In this document: positions 1-9,874 of the stretch, piece by piece | How the letters are laid out: each line of letters opens with the position of its first letter | Position numbering within the stretch: position 1 is the first letter of the stretch | NCBI GenBank assembly: GCA_021843755.1 | Contig: JAKBWB010000064.1 | Coordinates: 1 to 64,000, forward strand | DNA: 64,000 nucleotides | From: Pseudomonadota bacterium | GTDB lineage: Bacteria > Pseudomonadota > Gammaproteobacteria > Steroidobacterales > Steroidobacteraceae | Reading direction: 5' to 3' | Position numbers and translations under genes: made by a program | Notes under the pieces: generated by a model | Seen by the model: only the letters and a program-made list of their open reading frames with translations | Told to the model about the DNA's origin: nothing | Database searches by the model: none

Positions 1-980
1 CATCTGCGCCCCGGTGGACCGCGCCGGTCCGAGGGGGCTCATTATCCACAAGCGGCGCAGGGGTGTCCAGCTCGGGAGGAATCTCTAAATCACCTCAATG
101 GCTTGAGGCTAGGATGGACTCACCGTGTACCTGGGGCGGTTCTGCTCGCCCCTGACGGTTCCGGACACACTTGGCCTCCTCCTGCCGCGCCATCGGCAAA
201 TCGGTTTGCACTCGCCAGCCGGGAATCCTCGTGACCCGGCACTGCATCGCGGCGCATGCCCGGCTCAATCGGCTTTTTCCCTGTTCCCGACGATGACTTC
301 GTCCCGCCGCTTCATCGTGCTCATCCTTATCTCCTCGACCGCCTTGCCGCCCTTCCGTGGGACGACGCCGAACGGAGCGACATGGGATCGGACGGATCGC
401 GTTTGGCAGTCCCGCGCCAAACTGGAGATAGCGTCATCCCGCTATCGCCGGATTGACTCTCAATGCAATCGCGGGACCGAGAATATAGGCAACACCTTGG
501 CTCACCGCCTGGCGCCAAGCCGCAACGAACCTCCCCAGGTCCGCTCCTGGCGTTGGCATCAGAAATTCCGGATCTCGGGCGCAGCCGTTCCTTCCACAGC
601 CTTGCCGCACACGTCGCGACGCCGGCACTCCCTTGCGCGTTGTCCACGTTCGATGTGACATCCAGCAGTCAGACATGCCGTCGGATTCGTGCGCCTCCAG
701 GAGCCCGATCTGGATTACACGCGCCCCGTAGGTCGTCCGAACGTACCCGGTTGAGACATTGTACGCGCAACAGCATCTCCATCCGCCTGAAGCATCCGCG
801 GCGCGGCGCGGAACCGACGCGAACATGCCGCTCTTCGCATTGCGTCCTCAGGCATCCGCATCCGCGATGCGACCAGACGCCCGAATCACGCGCTCGTCGG
901 ATTGGACGGGACCCTCCTCCCTGGAAGGCCCGTGGTAGCATCAGCGCAGCAGTCCTGCTGCTGATGCGGAGGGTCGTCTC
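1..980. other. No supported gene (left edge)
   Basis: I see no convincing gene here. A short open frame on the plus strand enters from the left edge and stops with TAA at 86-88; it could be the last 28 codons of a gene outside the window, but it is too short to identify. The other open frames overlap each other on both strands, have arginine/serine/proline-rich translations and lack recognisable motifs, as expected for GC-rich non-coding DNA. The stretch ends in the upstream region of the tricorn-type protease gene. Confidence 0.45.
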
Positions 981-3900
981 GTGCGCAATACGTGCATTCG
1001 CTCGCTCCTTCTTGCCGTCAGCCTGCTGCCGGGCCTCGCGATCGCTGAAGCGCAAACTCCCCCGATCCTGTTTCAGCATCCCACCGTCAACGCCACACAC
1101 ATCGTTTTTGCATATGCCGGCAGCCTCTGGTCGGTGCAGCGGCGGGGAGGCGCCGCGCAGCGGCTGACGAGCGGTGCGCGAACGGACAGCGCGCCAATTC
1201 TCTCGCCCAACGGCGCACTCCTCGCGTTCACCCGCAACAATCACGGCAATCTCGACGTCTATGTCATGCCGGCCGACGGAGGTAGGCCGCGACGACTCAC
1301 GTGGTATCCGGGTCCCGACATCAGCGTCGGCTGGACGAACAACAGCAAGAACGTGCTGCTGCGCTCGACGCGCTACAGTGTCGATCCGCTTTACTACCGC
1401 CTCTTCACGGTTCCGGTCACCGGCGGTCTTCCGATTGCGGTGCCACTGCCGTATGCGACCCAAGGTTCGTTCTCCCCGGGTGGGTCGCGGCTTGCTTATG
1501 TGCCGTTCCGCAATCACACGATGTTTGAGGCTTGGAAGCACTACCGCGGCGGACTGCAACCGCGCATCCGGATCGCGCTGCTGAGTAATTCCAGCGTGAC
1601 CACCGTGCCGCGCGGCGGCGGAAATAATATGGATCCCATGTGGGTCGGAAATTCCATCTACTTTCTTTCCGACCGCACGGGCGGACACTACCGTCTGTAT
1701 CGCTACCAGCTCGCGACGCACTCGGTACAGGCGGTTTCGCCGGACGACGGGCACGATATTCTTTCCGCCAGCGCCGGCGCTCTCGATACCTCGAGCCCGG
1801 CGATCGTTTATACCGAGATGGGCAAACTTTTTCTGTTCGACGTGAAGTCCCGGAAAATCCGGCGCGTCCATGTCGTCATGCACGCCGATTTTCCTGACGC
1901 TCAACCGCATTGGGATACCGTCGGTGACGAACTGTCGAATCCGGACATATCGCCGCACGGCGTGCGGGCCGTATTCCAAGCGCACTGCGATATCCTGACG
2001 GTTCCCTCCAGATATGGCGATGCGCAGGACATCACCCGCACGACCGGCGCATGTGAGCGCTATCCGGCGTGGTCGCCCAACGGCAAATGGATCGCCTACT
2101 TCTCCGGCGCCACCGGCCAATACGAGCTGTACATCAGTCCGCAGAACGGCATCGGCAAGGTCCGGAAGATCCCATTGGGCGCACATGCCACGTTCTCTTA
2201 CGGCCCGGTCTGGTCACCGAACAGCCGGGAGATCGCCTATAGCGACATCGCCCAGCGTCTCTGGATCGTGAACCTGAGGACCGGCAGGCGGACATTGGTG
2301 GCCAAGCACTACTATTACAGTGGCGGCGACTGGATCGGCGGCGGGGGCTTCTATCCCTCGTGGTCGGCGGACAGCGCGTGGCTGACTTATACCAACGTGC
2401 TGCCCAATCATCTGCACGCGATCTTCGTCTACTCGCTGGCCTCGGGCAAATCGACGCAGATTACCGATGGCATGAGCGATGCCAGGATTTCGCGGTTCGA
2501 TCCCAGCGGGAAATATCTCTACTTTCTAGCCAGTACGAACCCCAACACGGGCGGCAGCGTAGGCGAGCTCTCCGGGATCGATCATCCCACCGTCTACAGC
2601 GCGTACGTAGCGGTGCTACAAAACAACGTGCCCTCGCCGCTGGCGCCGCGAGCCGGCGAGGAGAAGACCGCGCCGGCAAAGACAATTTCAGCCCGGGCGC
2701 CACGGGCGAGAGGATCCGGCGCCACCAGGCGGCCCCGGCAAGTCATCGATTTCACCGGCTTGAGCCAGCGCATTTTGGCGTTGCCGGTTCCGCCGCGCGC
2801 TTACAAGGATGTGGCGATCTCGGTGCCGGGCGTGCTGTGGCTGACGGCCGGCGCGGTGGTCCGGCAAAGTCGACCTGATCACCCGGCGCTCGCGCTTTAT
2901 CGCTTCTCGCTGAAGAGCCGAAGAGAGCAGCTGGTGATGCCCGTAGTCAATCGCTTCGTCTTGGCGGCCGACGGCAAGAAGATGCTGGTCCAGCAAGGAA
3001 AGCAGTGGCGCATTGTTCCGGCGGTGGCATCGCTCCAGACGGGTACCGGCACGCTGGACACGGCGGATCTGAAGGTCAAAGTGAACCCGTTGCGACAGTG
3101 GCGGCAGATGTACTACGAGGTCTGGCGGTTCGAGCAGGACTTCTTTTACTCCCCGCAGATGAACGGGCTGAACCTTCCGGCTGCGCGCAAGTATTACGCG
3201 CGGTTTCTGCCGGGGGTGGAAAGCCGTTCCGATTTGAACTATCTATTCCACGACATGCTGGGCAATCTCAGCGTCTCGCACCTGTTCCTGCAACCGGCGC
3301 CGCCGAGTACGACCAAGCCCACCTCGGTCGGAATGCTGGGGGCCGACTACCGCATCGAGCACGACCGCTACCGCTTTTCCCGCATCTTCAGCGGTGAAAA
3401 CTGGAACCCCAAGCTCCACGCGCCGCTTACGCAGCCTGGAATTAACGTCAAGGTCGGGGACTATCTGCTCGACGTCAACGGCCGTCCGCTGTACGGCAAC
3501 GATAATGTGTACTCCTTCTTCCAAAATACCGCCGACAAGCAGGTCGTCCTGACCGTGGCCGCCAGCCCGGACGGAAAAAACGCCCGCCTGGTGACCGTTG
3601 TCCCCGTACGGTCGGAATTGGCATTGCGTAAACACGCATGGATCCATCATAACCTCATGATGGTCAATCGTCTCAGTCATGGCCGGCTGGCGTACGTCTA
3701 TCTGCCCGACACCGCCTGGCATGGCTATCAGGACTTCAACCGCTACTACTTCTCTCAGGTCAACAAGCAGGGCGTCATTATTGACGAGCGATTCAATCAT
3801 GGCGGCGACCTCGCCAACTACGTGATCAATCAGTTGCAACAGCCGTTATTGAACTTTTGGATCGCTCGCGAAGGTCATACGGTGGTCGCGCCCGCCGCCA

Positions 3901-4316
3901 TTTTCGGACCCAAGGTAATGATCGCCAACCATTTTGCCGGCTCAGGCGGAGACTATCTGCCGTATGTATTCAAGCAACAGCATGTCGGCACGCTGGTCGG
4001 TACCCGCACTTGGGGTGGCTTGGTGGGCATCGGCAATTATCCTTCGTTGATGGACGGCACTCACGTGACGGCTCCAGAGGAAGCGATCTATTTCCCGAAC
4101 GGCCGGTGGGACGTCGAAAACCACGGCGTAACGCCCAATGTCCAAGTGCGGATGAATCCGATGCTGTGGCGCGAAGGGAAGGATCCGCAGTTGCAAGCCG
4201 CCGTGGCCATCGCGCTACGCGAGCTGAAGGCCCATCCCTTCCGCATGGTTGCGCATCCGCCCTACCCGAACCGAAGCGCGGGCTCGCCGTTGGGGCTGCC
4301 GGTCTCGGAAAATTAG
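981..4316 (+). CDS. Exported tricorn-type protease (S41 family)
   Basis: Large serine protease of the tricorn family, which trims peptides released by upstream proteases. The 1111-residue protein starts with a signal peptide (hydrophobic stretch LLLAVSLLPGLAIA, cleavage near residue 22-25), so it probably works in the periplasm, unlike the cytosolic archaeal enzyme. Residues about 30-560 are beta-propeller repeats (for example SPNGALLAFTRNN and WSPNGKWIAYFSG). A C1-like helical region, a PDZ-like segment (VGDYLLDVNGRPL) and the S41 catalytic domain follow. The active-site residues can be placed as His767 (LSVSH), Ser988 (FAGSGGD) and Glu1046 (WDVENHGVTP); their spacing (221 and 58) is nearly that of Thermoplasma tricorn (His746, Ser965, Glu1023). 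A low-complexity linker around residues 555-590 separates the propellers from the rest. It is monocistronic and converges on the next gene. Confidence 0.93.
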   Translation: MRNTCIRSLLLAVSLLPGLAIAEAQTPPILFQHPTVNATHIVFAYAGSLWSVQRRGGAAQRLTSGARTDSAPILSPNGALLAFTRNNHGNLDVYVMPADGGRPRRLTWYPGPDISVGWTNNSKNVLLRSTRYSVDPLYYRLFTVPVTGGLPIAVPLPYATQGSFSPGGSRLAYVPFRNHTMFEAWKHYRGGLQPRIRIALLSNSSVTTVPRGGGNNMDPMWVGNSIYFLSDRTGGHYRLYRYQLATHSVQAVSPDDGHDILSASAGALDTSSPAIVYTEMGKLFLFDVKSRKIRRVHVVMHADFPDAQPHWDTVGDELSNPDISPHGVRAVFQAHCDILTVPSRYGDAQDITRTTGACERYPAWSPNGKWIAYFSGATGQYELYISPQNGIGKVRKIPLGAHATFSYGPVWSPNSREIAYSDIAQRLWIVNLRTGRRTLVAKHYYYSGGDWIGGGGFYPSWSADSAWLTYTNVLPNHLHAIFVYSLASGKSTQITDGMSDARISRFDPSGKYLYFLASTNPNTGGSVGELSGIDHPTVYSAYVAVLQNNVPSPLAPRAGEEKTAPAKTISARAPRARGSGATRRPRQVIDFTGLSQRILALPVPPRAYKDVAISVPGVLWLTAGAVVRQSRPDHPALALYRFSLKSRREQLVMPVVNRFVLAADGKKMLVQQGKQWRIVPAVASLQTGTGTLDTADLKVKVNPLRQWRQMYYEVWRFEQDFFYSPQMNGLNLPAARKYYARFLPGVESRSDLNYLFHDMLGNLSVSHLFLQPAPPSTTKPTSVGMLGADYRIEHDRYRFSRIFSGENWNPKLHAPLTQPGINVKVGDYLLDVNGRPLYGNDNVYSFFQNTADKQVVLTVAASPDGKNARLVTVVPVRSELALRKHAWIHHNLMMVNRLSHGRLAYVYLPDTAWHGYQDFNRYYFSQVNKQGVIIDERFNHGGDLANYVINQLQQPLLNFWIAREGHTVVAPAAIFGPKVMIANHFAGSGGDYLPYVFKQQHVGTLVGTRTWGGLVGIGNYPSLMDGTHVTAPEEAIYFPNGRWDVENHGVTPNVQVRMNPMLWREGKDPQLQAAVAIALRELKAHPFRMVAHPPYPNRSAGSPLGLPVSEN

Positions 4317-4407
4317 CGTTCAGGCGCCGCCGGAGCACGGGACAGACGGCAGATCGGCCCTCTGTGGCAGGGAAGGAGTGAAACATGCGGAAGGATCTCT
4401 CCGCTCA

Positions 4408-5049
4408 TCACCCCGGATGTGGCGGCGAAAGCGGGGCGCGCAGCTTCGTCAGGGCACCGGCGACCGCCTGCATGTGCTGTTTCAACCAACTCATGTCTGG
4501 CGCCAACACCTTTCGCATTTTCGTGTCGCCCGACCAGTGACCGGGATGCGCGCGTATATAGCTGGCATCCACAATCCATTTTCCGCCGCTCGGCGCGCGC
4601 ACCCGCGCCATGATGAGTTCCGTTTCCCGCTGGGCGGGCAGTAACAACAGGGCGCTGACGAAATAGACGAAATGTCCCGGCGAGTGACGGTTCGGGACGG
4701 CAAAATGAAACTCCCACGGTGCATGCATCGCTCGAAAGGTCAAATACATGGTATCCGCGACCTGATGCGCAGTGACCACCGAATGCCCCGCGCTGTGGCT
4801 CAACGTCCAGTTGATCACGAGGGATTCGCGCGCCGTGCCAGGATGTGTACGTGACGGCGAATACATCGTGCTCACGCCGATCCCCTTCTTTTCGGTGTGG
4901 TAAAGGAAGTAGCGTCTACCCATGAATGAGAGCGACATCGGTTGTCGGTCCGAATGGGCTGCCGGCGTCGCCGCAGAATGCGCAGCGGCCGTAGCGCCCG
5001 CAATGCACAATACCACCACTGTGAACCAAGCCCGCACGAGATACTTCAT
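4408..5049 (-). CDS. Secreted hypothetical protein
   Basis: Family not recognised. Starting at the ATG at 5049 gives 213 residues with a clear signal peptide (MKYLVRAWFTVVVLCIAG, ending in an alanine/histidine-rich cleavage region), preceded by an AGGAGA ribosome binding site about seven bases upstream. An in-frame ATG at 5133 would bury the signal sequence and has no such site. The mature part is rich in His, Tyr and Trp (for example WEFHFAVPNRHSPGHF and SYIRAHPGHWSGDTK) and has no transmembrane helix, which suggests a periplasmic globular protein. It converges on the protease gene with a 91-base gap, so the two are separate transcription units. Confidence 0.7.
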   Translation of the reverse strand: MKYLVRAWFTVVVLCIAGATAAAHSAATPAAHSDRQPMSLSFMGRRYFLYHTEKKGIGVSTMYSPSRTHPGTARESLVINWTLSHSAGHSVVTAHQVADTMYLTFRAMHAPWEFHFAVPNRHSPGHFVYFVSALLLLPAQRETELIMARVRAPSGGKWIVDASYIRAHPGHWSGDTKMRKVLAPDMSWLKQHMQAVAGALTKLRAPLSPPHPG

Positions 5050-5734
5050 CTTGTTCTCTCCTATGGCGCTACTCACAGGCACTGAGCGATCTCGTGCCAT
5101 AAACCTTGGTTCGCCTGACGCGCGAACCTTCATCAGATCGTCAGGAAGCGCATCGGCCGACTTGGAGCGGTACCGGGCTCAAAAAGTTGATTCCCGCCGG
5201 AAGTCTGCGTCGCCCCAATGTGTGAGCCTACGCCTGAATGCCATGAAGCGCACCAACCTGTCGGGTCGGTGCCAAGCCTCCGTGAACGTCATCGACGCGT
5301 TTCAGCGCTTCAAGGGGTAATGGATTGAATTGCCGAGGCTATCCTTCCGCAACATCGAGTACGCGCTGTTCTCGCGCCACGGCTTGCGCTTGAGCAGTGG
5401 TGGGACGGTCCGTTCCTGATCTCACCCGCAGACGCTTCTCAGCCGTGGGACCTTTGATCTACCGCGCGATGCCACAGCGCTCCTCATAGACCGCGAAGGC
5501 CTCATGGGTACGGCGAGCCTCGAGTATGCCTTCATCATCGCCCTCCCCGGCCCCCCGGACCTGCGGCCGGGCCCTGGAGGAGATCAGCCGTTGACGGCGC
5601 TACCGCGGTTCTGCGTCACGTCTGTCGCGGCGAAATCCGCCTTCGCCGCGGATGCGCCTGTTTCTCACCAGAACGACGGGAGACGTATCAGCCCGATCCC
5701 GTCCACGAACCAGATCGCTGGGGTCGGCCGGTCA
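5050..5734. other. Intergenic region without a supported gene
   Basis: About 685 bases between the secreted hypothetical gene and the 3' end of the RND pump gene. Both neighbours are on the minus strand. The first part must hold the promoter and leader of the hypothetical gene. No open frame has recognisable motifs. A stretch near 5323-5420 (plus strand) reads with faint resemblance to the helix-turn-helix entry of IS6-type transposases, but this is too weak to call. Confidence 0.4.
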
Positions 5735-8700
5735 TCACACGAGCGGACTCCCCTCAGCCGTGTCCACACCCTCCCAGGCGTCTGCGGCGCCGAACCGTGC
5801 GAAACGGAGTGCCAATATGGGCAGGACCAGCAGCGTCAGCGCGGTCGAGCTGAACAGCCCCCCGAGGATCACGATGGCCATCGGGCCTTCGATCTCCTGG
5901 CCGGCAAGATGCGGGCGCAGCGCTACCGGCAAAAGTCCGAGCGCTGTCACCGACGCGGTCATCAGGATCGGCGCAAGGCGGTGCATCGCACCGAGCTCGG
6001 CCGTCTCCCGGTTCCAGGGGCGGCCCTCTTCGGCAACCAGAGTGCGATAGTGCGACAGCAGCATGATCGCGTTGCGCAGGGTGATGCCGAATAAGGTGAC
6101 GAACCCCACTGCCGCACCCAATGAAACCGGCAGCCGCGCAATCCAGATTGCGCCGATACCCCCTACCAGCGCGAATGGAAGGTTGACGGCAAGCAAGCCT
6201 ACGGTGCGCGCATCGCGCAGCGCGATGGTGAGGAGCCCTAGAATCACGACAAGCGCCACCGAAAAGTCGATCAAGAGCTCATGCTGCGCTCGCGCGGTCG
6301 CCGAGGCTGTTCCTCCGAGGTGCAGATAATCACCGCGCGCCAAGGACACGCGTGCGAGGCGGCGGCGCGCTAACGCGACATAGTGCGCTGCGCCTCCCGT
6401 GACATTCGCCGTAACAACCTGTACCCGCTCCGCGTCGCGGTGCAGGATCACCGATTGCCCCGACCGCTCGCTGATGCGCGCCAGCTTTGCCAGGGGAACG
6501 ACGAGGCCCGTGGCGCTCTCGAGCGGGATATTCCCGATCGAAGTGGGGTCCGCGCGTAGCGACGGCGGCAAGACCACCACGATAGGATAGGATCTGCCGG
6601 CGGTGTAAACCCGCCCCACTGTGCGTCCACGATAGCTCGTCTGAATGGCGCGCAGGACCTCTCCCGCCGTGAAGCCATCGCGTGTGAGTGCCGCGCGTTT
6701 CAATCGGATGGACAGCTCTGGTGTCCCGGGTGGCGCTTGGATGCGCACGCCCGCGGCGCCCGGCACTTGCCTCAGCGCTGCGGCAACGCGGCGCGCATCC
6801 GCATCCAACGCCGCCAGATGATGCCCAAAAATTGTTGCCACCACGGGGGCAGTCACCCCGGAGAGCGTCTCGTGGATCCGCTCGATGAGGAAAGTGTTCG
6901 CCCACCAGCGCACGCCAGGCGCGCCTCTCACTGCCGCCAGGATCTTGCGCTCCGCGGCCGCGCTGTCGGCATTCCCGTCGGCGCTGAGGTCCACATCGAT
7001 CTCCGCCTTGTTCGTGAGGGCGTTGCCGTTCGAAAGATGCGCCCGGCCGACATGCATCACCACATGAGCCACCTGAGGTAATCGTTCCATGATCCGCACT
7101 GCCCGCTCGCCCACCCGGGTCGTCGCGGCAAGCGAGGTTCCCGGCGCCGTCTCGAAATGGACGATCACGTCGTTTTCGTTGAACTGAGGCAAGAAGTCGG
7201 TTCGCATGGCCGGCACGGTCGCAAATGCCCCGATGACAAGGAGCGCCACCGCCGCGAACACGGTTCGGGGGCGCCGATCGACGCGGGCCAGGATCCGACT
7301 ATAAATCCTCTTCGCCCGAGCGAGCACGGGCGGATCGGCAGGGTCGAGCCCTCCATGCCCGAGCAGAACCGACGCCAAGGCGGGCGTGACGGTCAGTGCC
7401 ACTACGAGGGATGCGAGAATGGCGAGAACATAGGCCAACGCCAGAGGACGGAACAACCGTCCTGCGACGCCGCTCAAGTACAGCACGGGCAGGAACATCA
7501 GAACGACCGAGAGGGTCGCGAAGATCACCGCCTTGCGCACTTCCAGTGTCGCGCGCAACATCACGGTCAGCGGATTTCGCGGCCGCGGTAGCCCGCGATT
7601 CTCGCGCAACCGCCGATGAATGTTCTCGGCCCCGACGACCGCATCGTCGACGACCTCCCCGAGAGCGATCGCGAGTCCGCCCAGAGAGAGCGCATTCAGG
7701 CTGAAGCCGAGCCTCGTCAGGACCAGCGCGGACACCAGCAGGGAGAGCGGAATGGCGGTAAAGGAAATCACCGCGGTGCGCCAGTTCCGCAGCGCGAAAT
7801 ACAGTACGATAAAGATGAGCAGGCCGCCGATCGCCAGGGAATTGCGCACGTTCCGCAGCGCGGTTTCGATAAACGAGGCAGGCCGCAAGCCGTTCGGTTG
7901 AACCGTGATTCCGTCGCGTTTCAAAAGCGGCGCGAGTGTCGCCAGGGCGTGGTCCAATCCCCGCGTCACGGCGAGAGTATTGGCGCCATATTGTGAGCCG
8001 ATGACGAGCACCAGTCCCCGCCTGGTGCCCACGCGCGCCGTGCCGATGGCAGGCGGTGAGCCCTCAATTACCCGGGCAACCTCCCCGAGATCGACGTTGC
8101 GGTGATCGCGGCGCACAAGCAGACTCTCGGCCAGCGCGCGGGGACTCGAGGTCTGGCCATGGCTCATCACGATGAGCTGCTGGTTGGGAGTATTCACCAC
8201 GCCGGCACCGCGAACGGCGCTCGCAGCGGCCGAAGCCGATATGAGCCGATTGAGCCCGATGTGCAGTTCAATCAGCTTGGTGGGGTTGAACTGGACCTGC
8301 AGTTGCTCGGGACGGGCACCAAAGATCACGACCTTGGACACCCCTGGGACGGCGAGCAACGCCGGACGAATTGTCCAGCGTGCGATTTCGGTCAACCGCA
8401 TCAACGACAGTTTCGGCGCAGTCAAACCGATCGACAGAGCCACGCCGGTCGACGATTGCAGCGGCGCGATGACCGGTTTCGCGCCGCGCGGCAGCACTGC
8501 AGTCAGCGTCGCGAGCCGCTGTTCGACGAGCTGCTGGTCGAGGTAGACGTTCGTGCGGCCATGGAATTGCGCCGTTATGACCGATAGCCCCTCCATCGAC
8601 TGCGAGCGCAAGACCGCCAGCCCCGGAATCCCATTGACCGAATCCTCGATCGGCGTGGTAACCAGCGCTTCGACTTGGCGAGGCGCGAGTCCCGCAGCAT

Positions 8701-8851
8701 TGGTCACGATGGTGATCGTCGGGGGGGAGAACTCGGGAAACACGTCATACGGGGCATGGACGACCGCAAGTAACCCCAGAAAGGCGAGGCCCAGTGAGGC
8801 CAGCACGACGACCCAGCGGAAACGAAGACAGAATTGAACGATGGCGCGCAT
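5735..8851 (-). CDS. RND efflux pump, heavy-metal (CzcA/CusA) type
   Basis: Inner-membrane proton-driven pump of the resistance-nodulation-division superfamily; 1038 residues, the usual length. The N-terminal transmembrane helix (residues about 12-32) leads into the conserved PYDVFPEFSPP segment, where HME pumps have similar sequence. TM4 carries GEVVDDAVVGAENIHRRL at about residue 400, matching the charged proton-relay pattern (D, D and E) of the metal-exporting branch. The TM1-TM6 and TM7-TM12 halves with two large periplasmic domains are intact. It is the last gene of a minus-strand operon regulator-kinase-OMF-adaptor-pump and starts 12 bases after the adaptor stop. Metal export (Cu/Ag or Co/Zn/Cd) is inferred from family and from the linked CusRS-like regulators; the ion cannot be assigned from sequence. 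Confidence 0.93.
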   Translation of the reverse strand: MRAIVQFCLRFRWVVVLASLGLAFLGLLAVVHAPYDVFPEFSPPTITIVTNAAGLAPRQVEALVTTPIEDSVNGIPGLAVLRSQSMEGLSVITAQFHGRTNVYLDQQLVEQRLATLTAVLPRGAKPVIAPLQSSTGVALSIGLTAPKLSLMRLTEIARWTIRPALLAVPGVSKVVIFGARPEQLQVQFNPTKLIELHIGLNRLISASAAASAVRGAGVVNTPNQQLIVMSHGQTSSPRALAESLLVRRDHRNVDLGEVARVIEGSPPAIGTARVGTRRGLVLVIGSQYGANTLAVTRGLDHALATLAPLLKRDGITVQPNGLRPASFIETALRNVRNSLAIGGLLIFIVLYFALRNWRTAVISFTAIPLSLLVSALVLTRLGFSLNALSLGGLAIALGEVVDDAVVGAENIHRRLRENRGLPRPRNPLTVMLRATLEVRKAVIFATLSVVLMFLPVLYLSGVAGRLFRPLALAYVLAILASLVVALTVTPALASVLLGHGGLDPADPPVLARAKRIYSRILARVDRRPRTVFAAVALLVIGAFATVPAMRTDFLPQFNENDVIVHFETAPGTSLAATTRVGERAVRIMERLPQVAHVVMHVGRAHLSNGNALTNKAEIDVDLSADGNADSAAAERKILAAVRGAPGVRWWANTFLIERIHETLSGVTAPVVATIFGHHLAALDADARRVAAALRQVPGAAGVRIQAPPGTPELSIRLKRAALTRDGFTAGEVLRAIQTSYRGRTVGRVYTAGRSYPIVVVLPPSLRADPTSIGNIPLESATGLVVPLAKLARISERSGQSVILHRDAERVQVVTANVTGGAAHYVALARRRLARVSLARGDYLHLGGTASATARAQHELLIDFSVALVVILGLLTIALRDARTVGLLAVNLPFALVGGIGAIWIARLPVSLGAAVGFVTLFGITLRNAIMLLSHYRTLVAEEGRPWNRETAELGAMHRLAPILMTASVTALGLLPVALRPHLAGQEIEGPMAIVILGGLFSSTALTLLVLPILALRFARFGAADAWEGVDTAEGSPLV

Positions 8852-8863
8852 CAGCCGGAAGAC

Positions 8864-9874
8864 TCAATGACCAGCGTCGGCCACTGTGCGCGCCGGTTCC
8901 GCCGTGGAGGGCGGTGACGATTGCGCCGCGGCCGAGTACAGCAGCGCGGCCCCACGGACGACGATCCGCTCGCCCGACCGTAACGGGTTTTCGCGATTTT
9001 CCGGTACAAAGTATCCGCCATCCGAGGGAAAGAATCCCCTGATGGGGACCGGCGCAAACAGGCCTGGAGCGTTTTCCCGAAAAACGAACAGGTCACCGTG
9101 ATACCAAACAACTGCGGAGCGAGGCACCCGGACGCCTGTCGCCGGGGCAGAGGTGTTCAGAGTTACCGCAAGCGGCGTACCGATCGGCGCCGAAACCCGG
9201 GTGGGCATCACATAAAACAGACTCTCGCCTGCGACACCTGCGGCAATGCGCGGCGCGCGGCTGATGAAATGCAGTTGCACGTTGTCTCCGGACGGCGTCG
9301 TTGCCGAGGCAACCTCCGGTGGGTTTCGCACAATCCGGCCAAACGGCACACTGACCTCCACGAGCACGTCCTTGCCGGACTCGAGCGCGGACAATGGCGC
9401 CATTGCGGCGCCGGCCGACCTGGAGAGTTCCGGTCCCCACCGGGCGAGCAGCCGTGACCTGAGCTGCCCGAGCGTCGCTGCCGCCGATACCTGTGCCGAC
9501 TGCGCGACCGCCAGCGCTGATTGAGCCCGCTGCAGTGCCGCTTCAGAAATATTGCGGCGGGCGCGATAGAGGCGTACCGCGCGGCTCGCCTCTTCTCGAG
9601 CAAGCACCGCTCTGGCCCGTGCTGCCGCCAGGACACTGCGCGCCGCGACAACCTCGGATACGAGCGTCACGAGCCTTTCAGGACCGAGAACGATCCCGTA
9701 AGCGGTTACATCGCGCGCCGATTCGAGTCGTTGCAGCGCCGTCGTGCGAATCTGACCTGCAGACAATGCATGCGCACCGAGCCGGACGGGCCGGAGTCCG
9801 GCCGCAAGCGCCGTTGGGAGCATAACGATAGCGACCAACGCGGTACCGAGGCGTGGAATCACTCTGTTGTGCAT
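8864..9874 (-). CDS. RND periplasmic adaptor (membrane fusion protein)
   Basis: Periplasmic adaptor linking the RND pump to the outer-membrane channel. I chose the ATG at 9874 because it overlaps the stop codon of the preceding gene (TGATG) and begins a signal peptide (MHNRVIPRLGTALVAIVMLP...ALAAG); the longer upstream frame is antisense-like sequence inside the OMF gene. The resulting 336 residues are short for CzcB/CusB. A coiled-coil hairpin rich in Ala, Arg and Gln spans about residues 60-125 (repeats such as AARSVLAAARARAVLAREE), followed by lipoyl/beta-barrel segments (LVEVSVPFGRIVRNP, VPRSAVVWYHGDLFVF). The metal-binding His/Met-rich N-terminal tail of CusB is not obvious. Confidence 0.88.
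   Translation of the reverse strand: MHNRVIPRLGTALVAIVMLPTALAAGLRPVRLGAHALSAGQIRTTALQRLESARDVTAYGIVLGPERLVTLVSEVVAARSVLAAARARAVLAREEASRAVRLYRARRNISEAALQRAQSALAVAQSAQVSAAATLGQLRSRLLARWGPELSRSAGAAMAPLSALESGKDVLVEVSVPFGRIVRNPPEVASATTPSGDNVQLHFISRAPRIAAGVAGESLFYVMPTRVSAPIGTPLAVTLNTSAPATGVRVPRSAVVWYHGDLFVFRENAPGLFAPVPIRGFFPSDGGYFVPENRENPLRSGERIVVRGAALLYSAAAQSSPPSTAEPARTVADAGH

Noticed and set aside
2-88. Possible 3' end of a plus-strand gene entering from the left edge
   Set aside because: Only 28 codons are visible and they match no family I recognise.
669-2186. Open frame of 505 codons on the minus strand
   Set aside because: It is antisense to the tricorn-type protease gene, has no recognisable motifs, and arises from GC-rich codon use.
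5323-5420. Plus-strand translation (LSFRNIEYALFSRHGL) faintly like the N-terminal region of IS6-type transposases
   Set aside because: The resemblance is short, no DDE residues or terminal repeats are found, and the flanks do not extend it.
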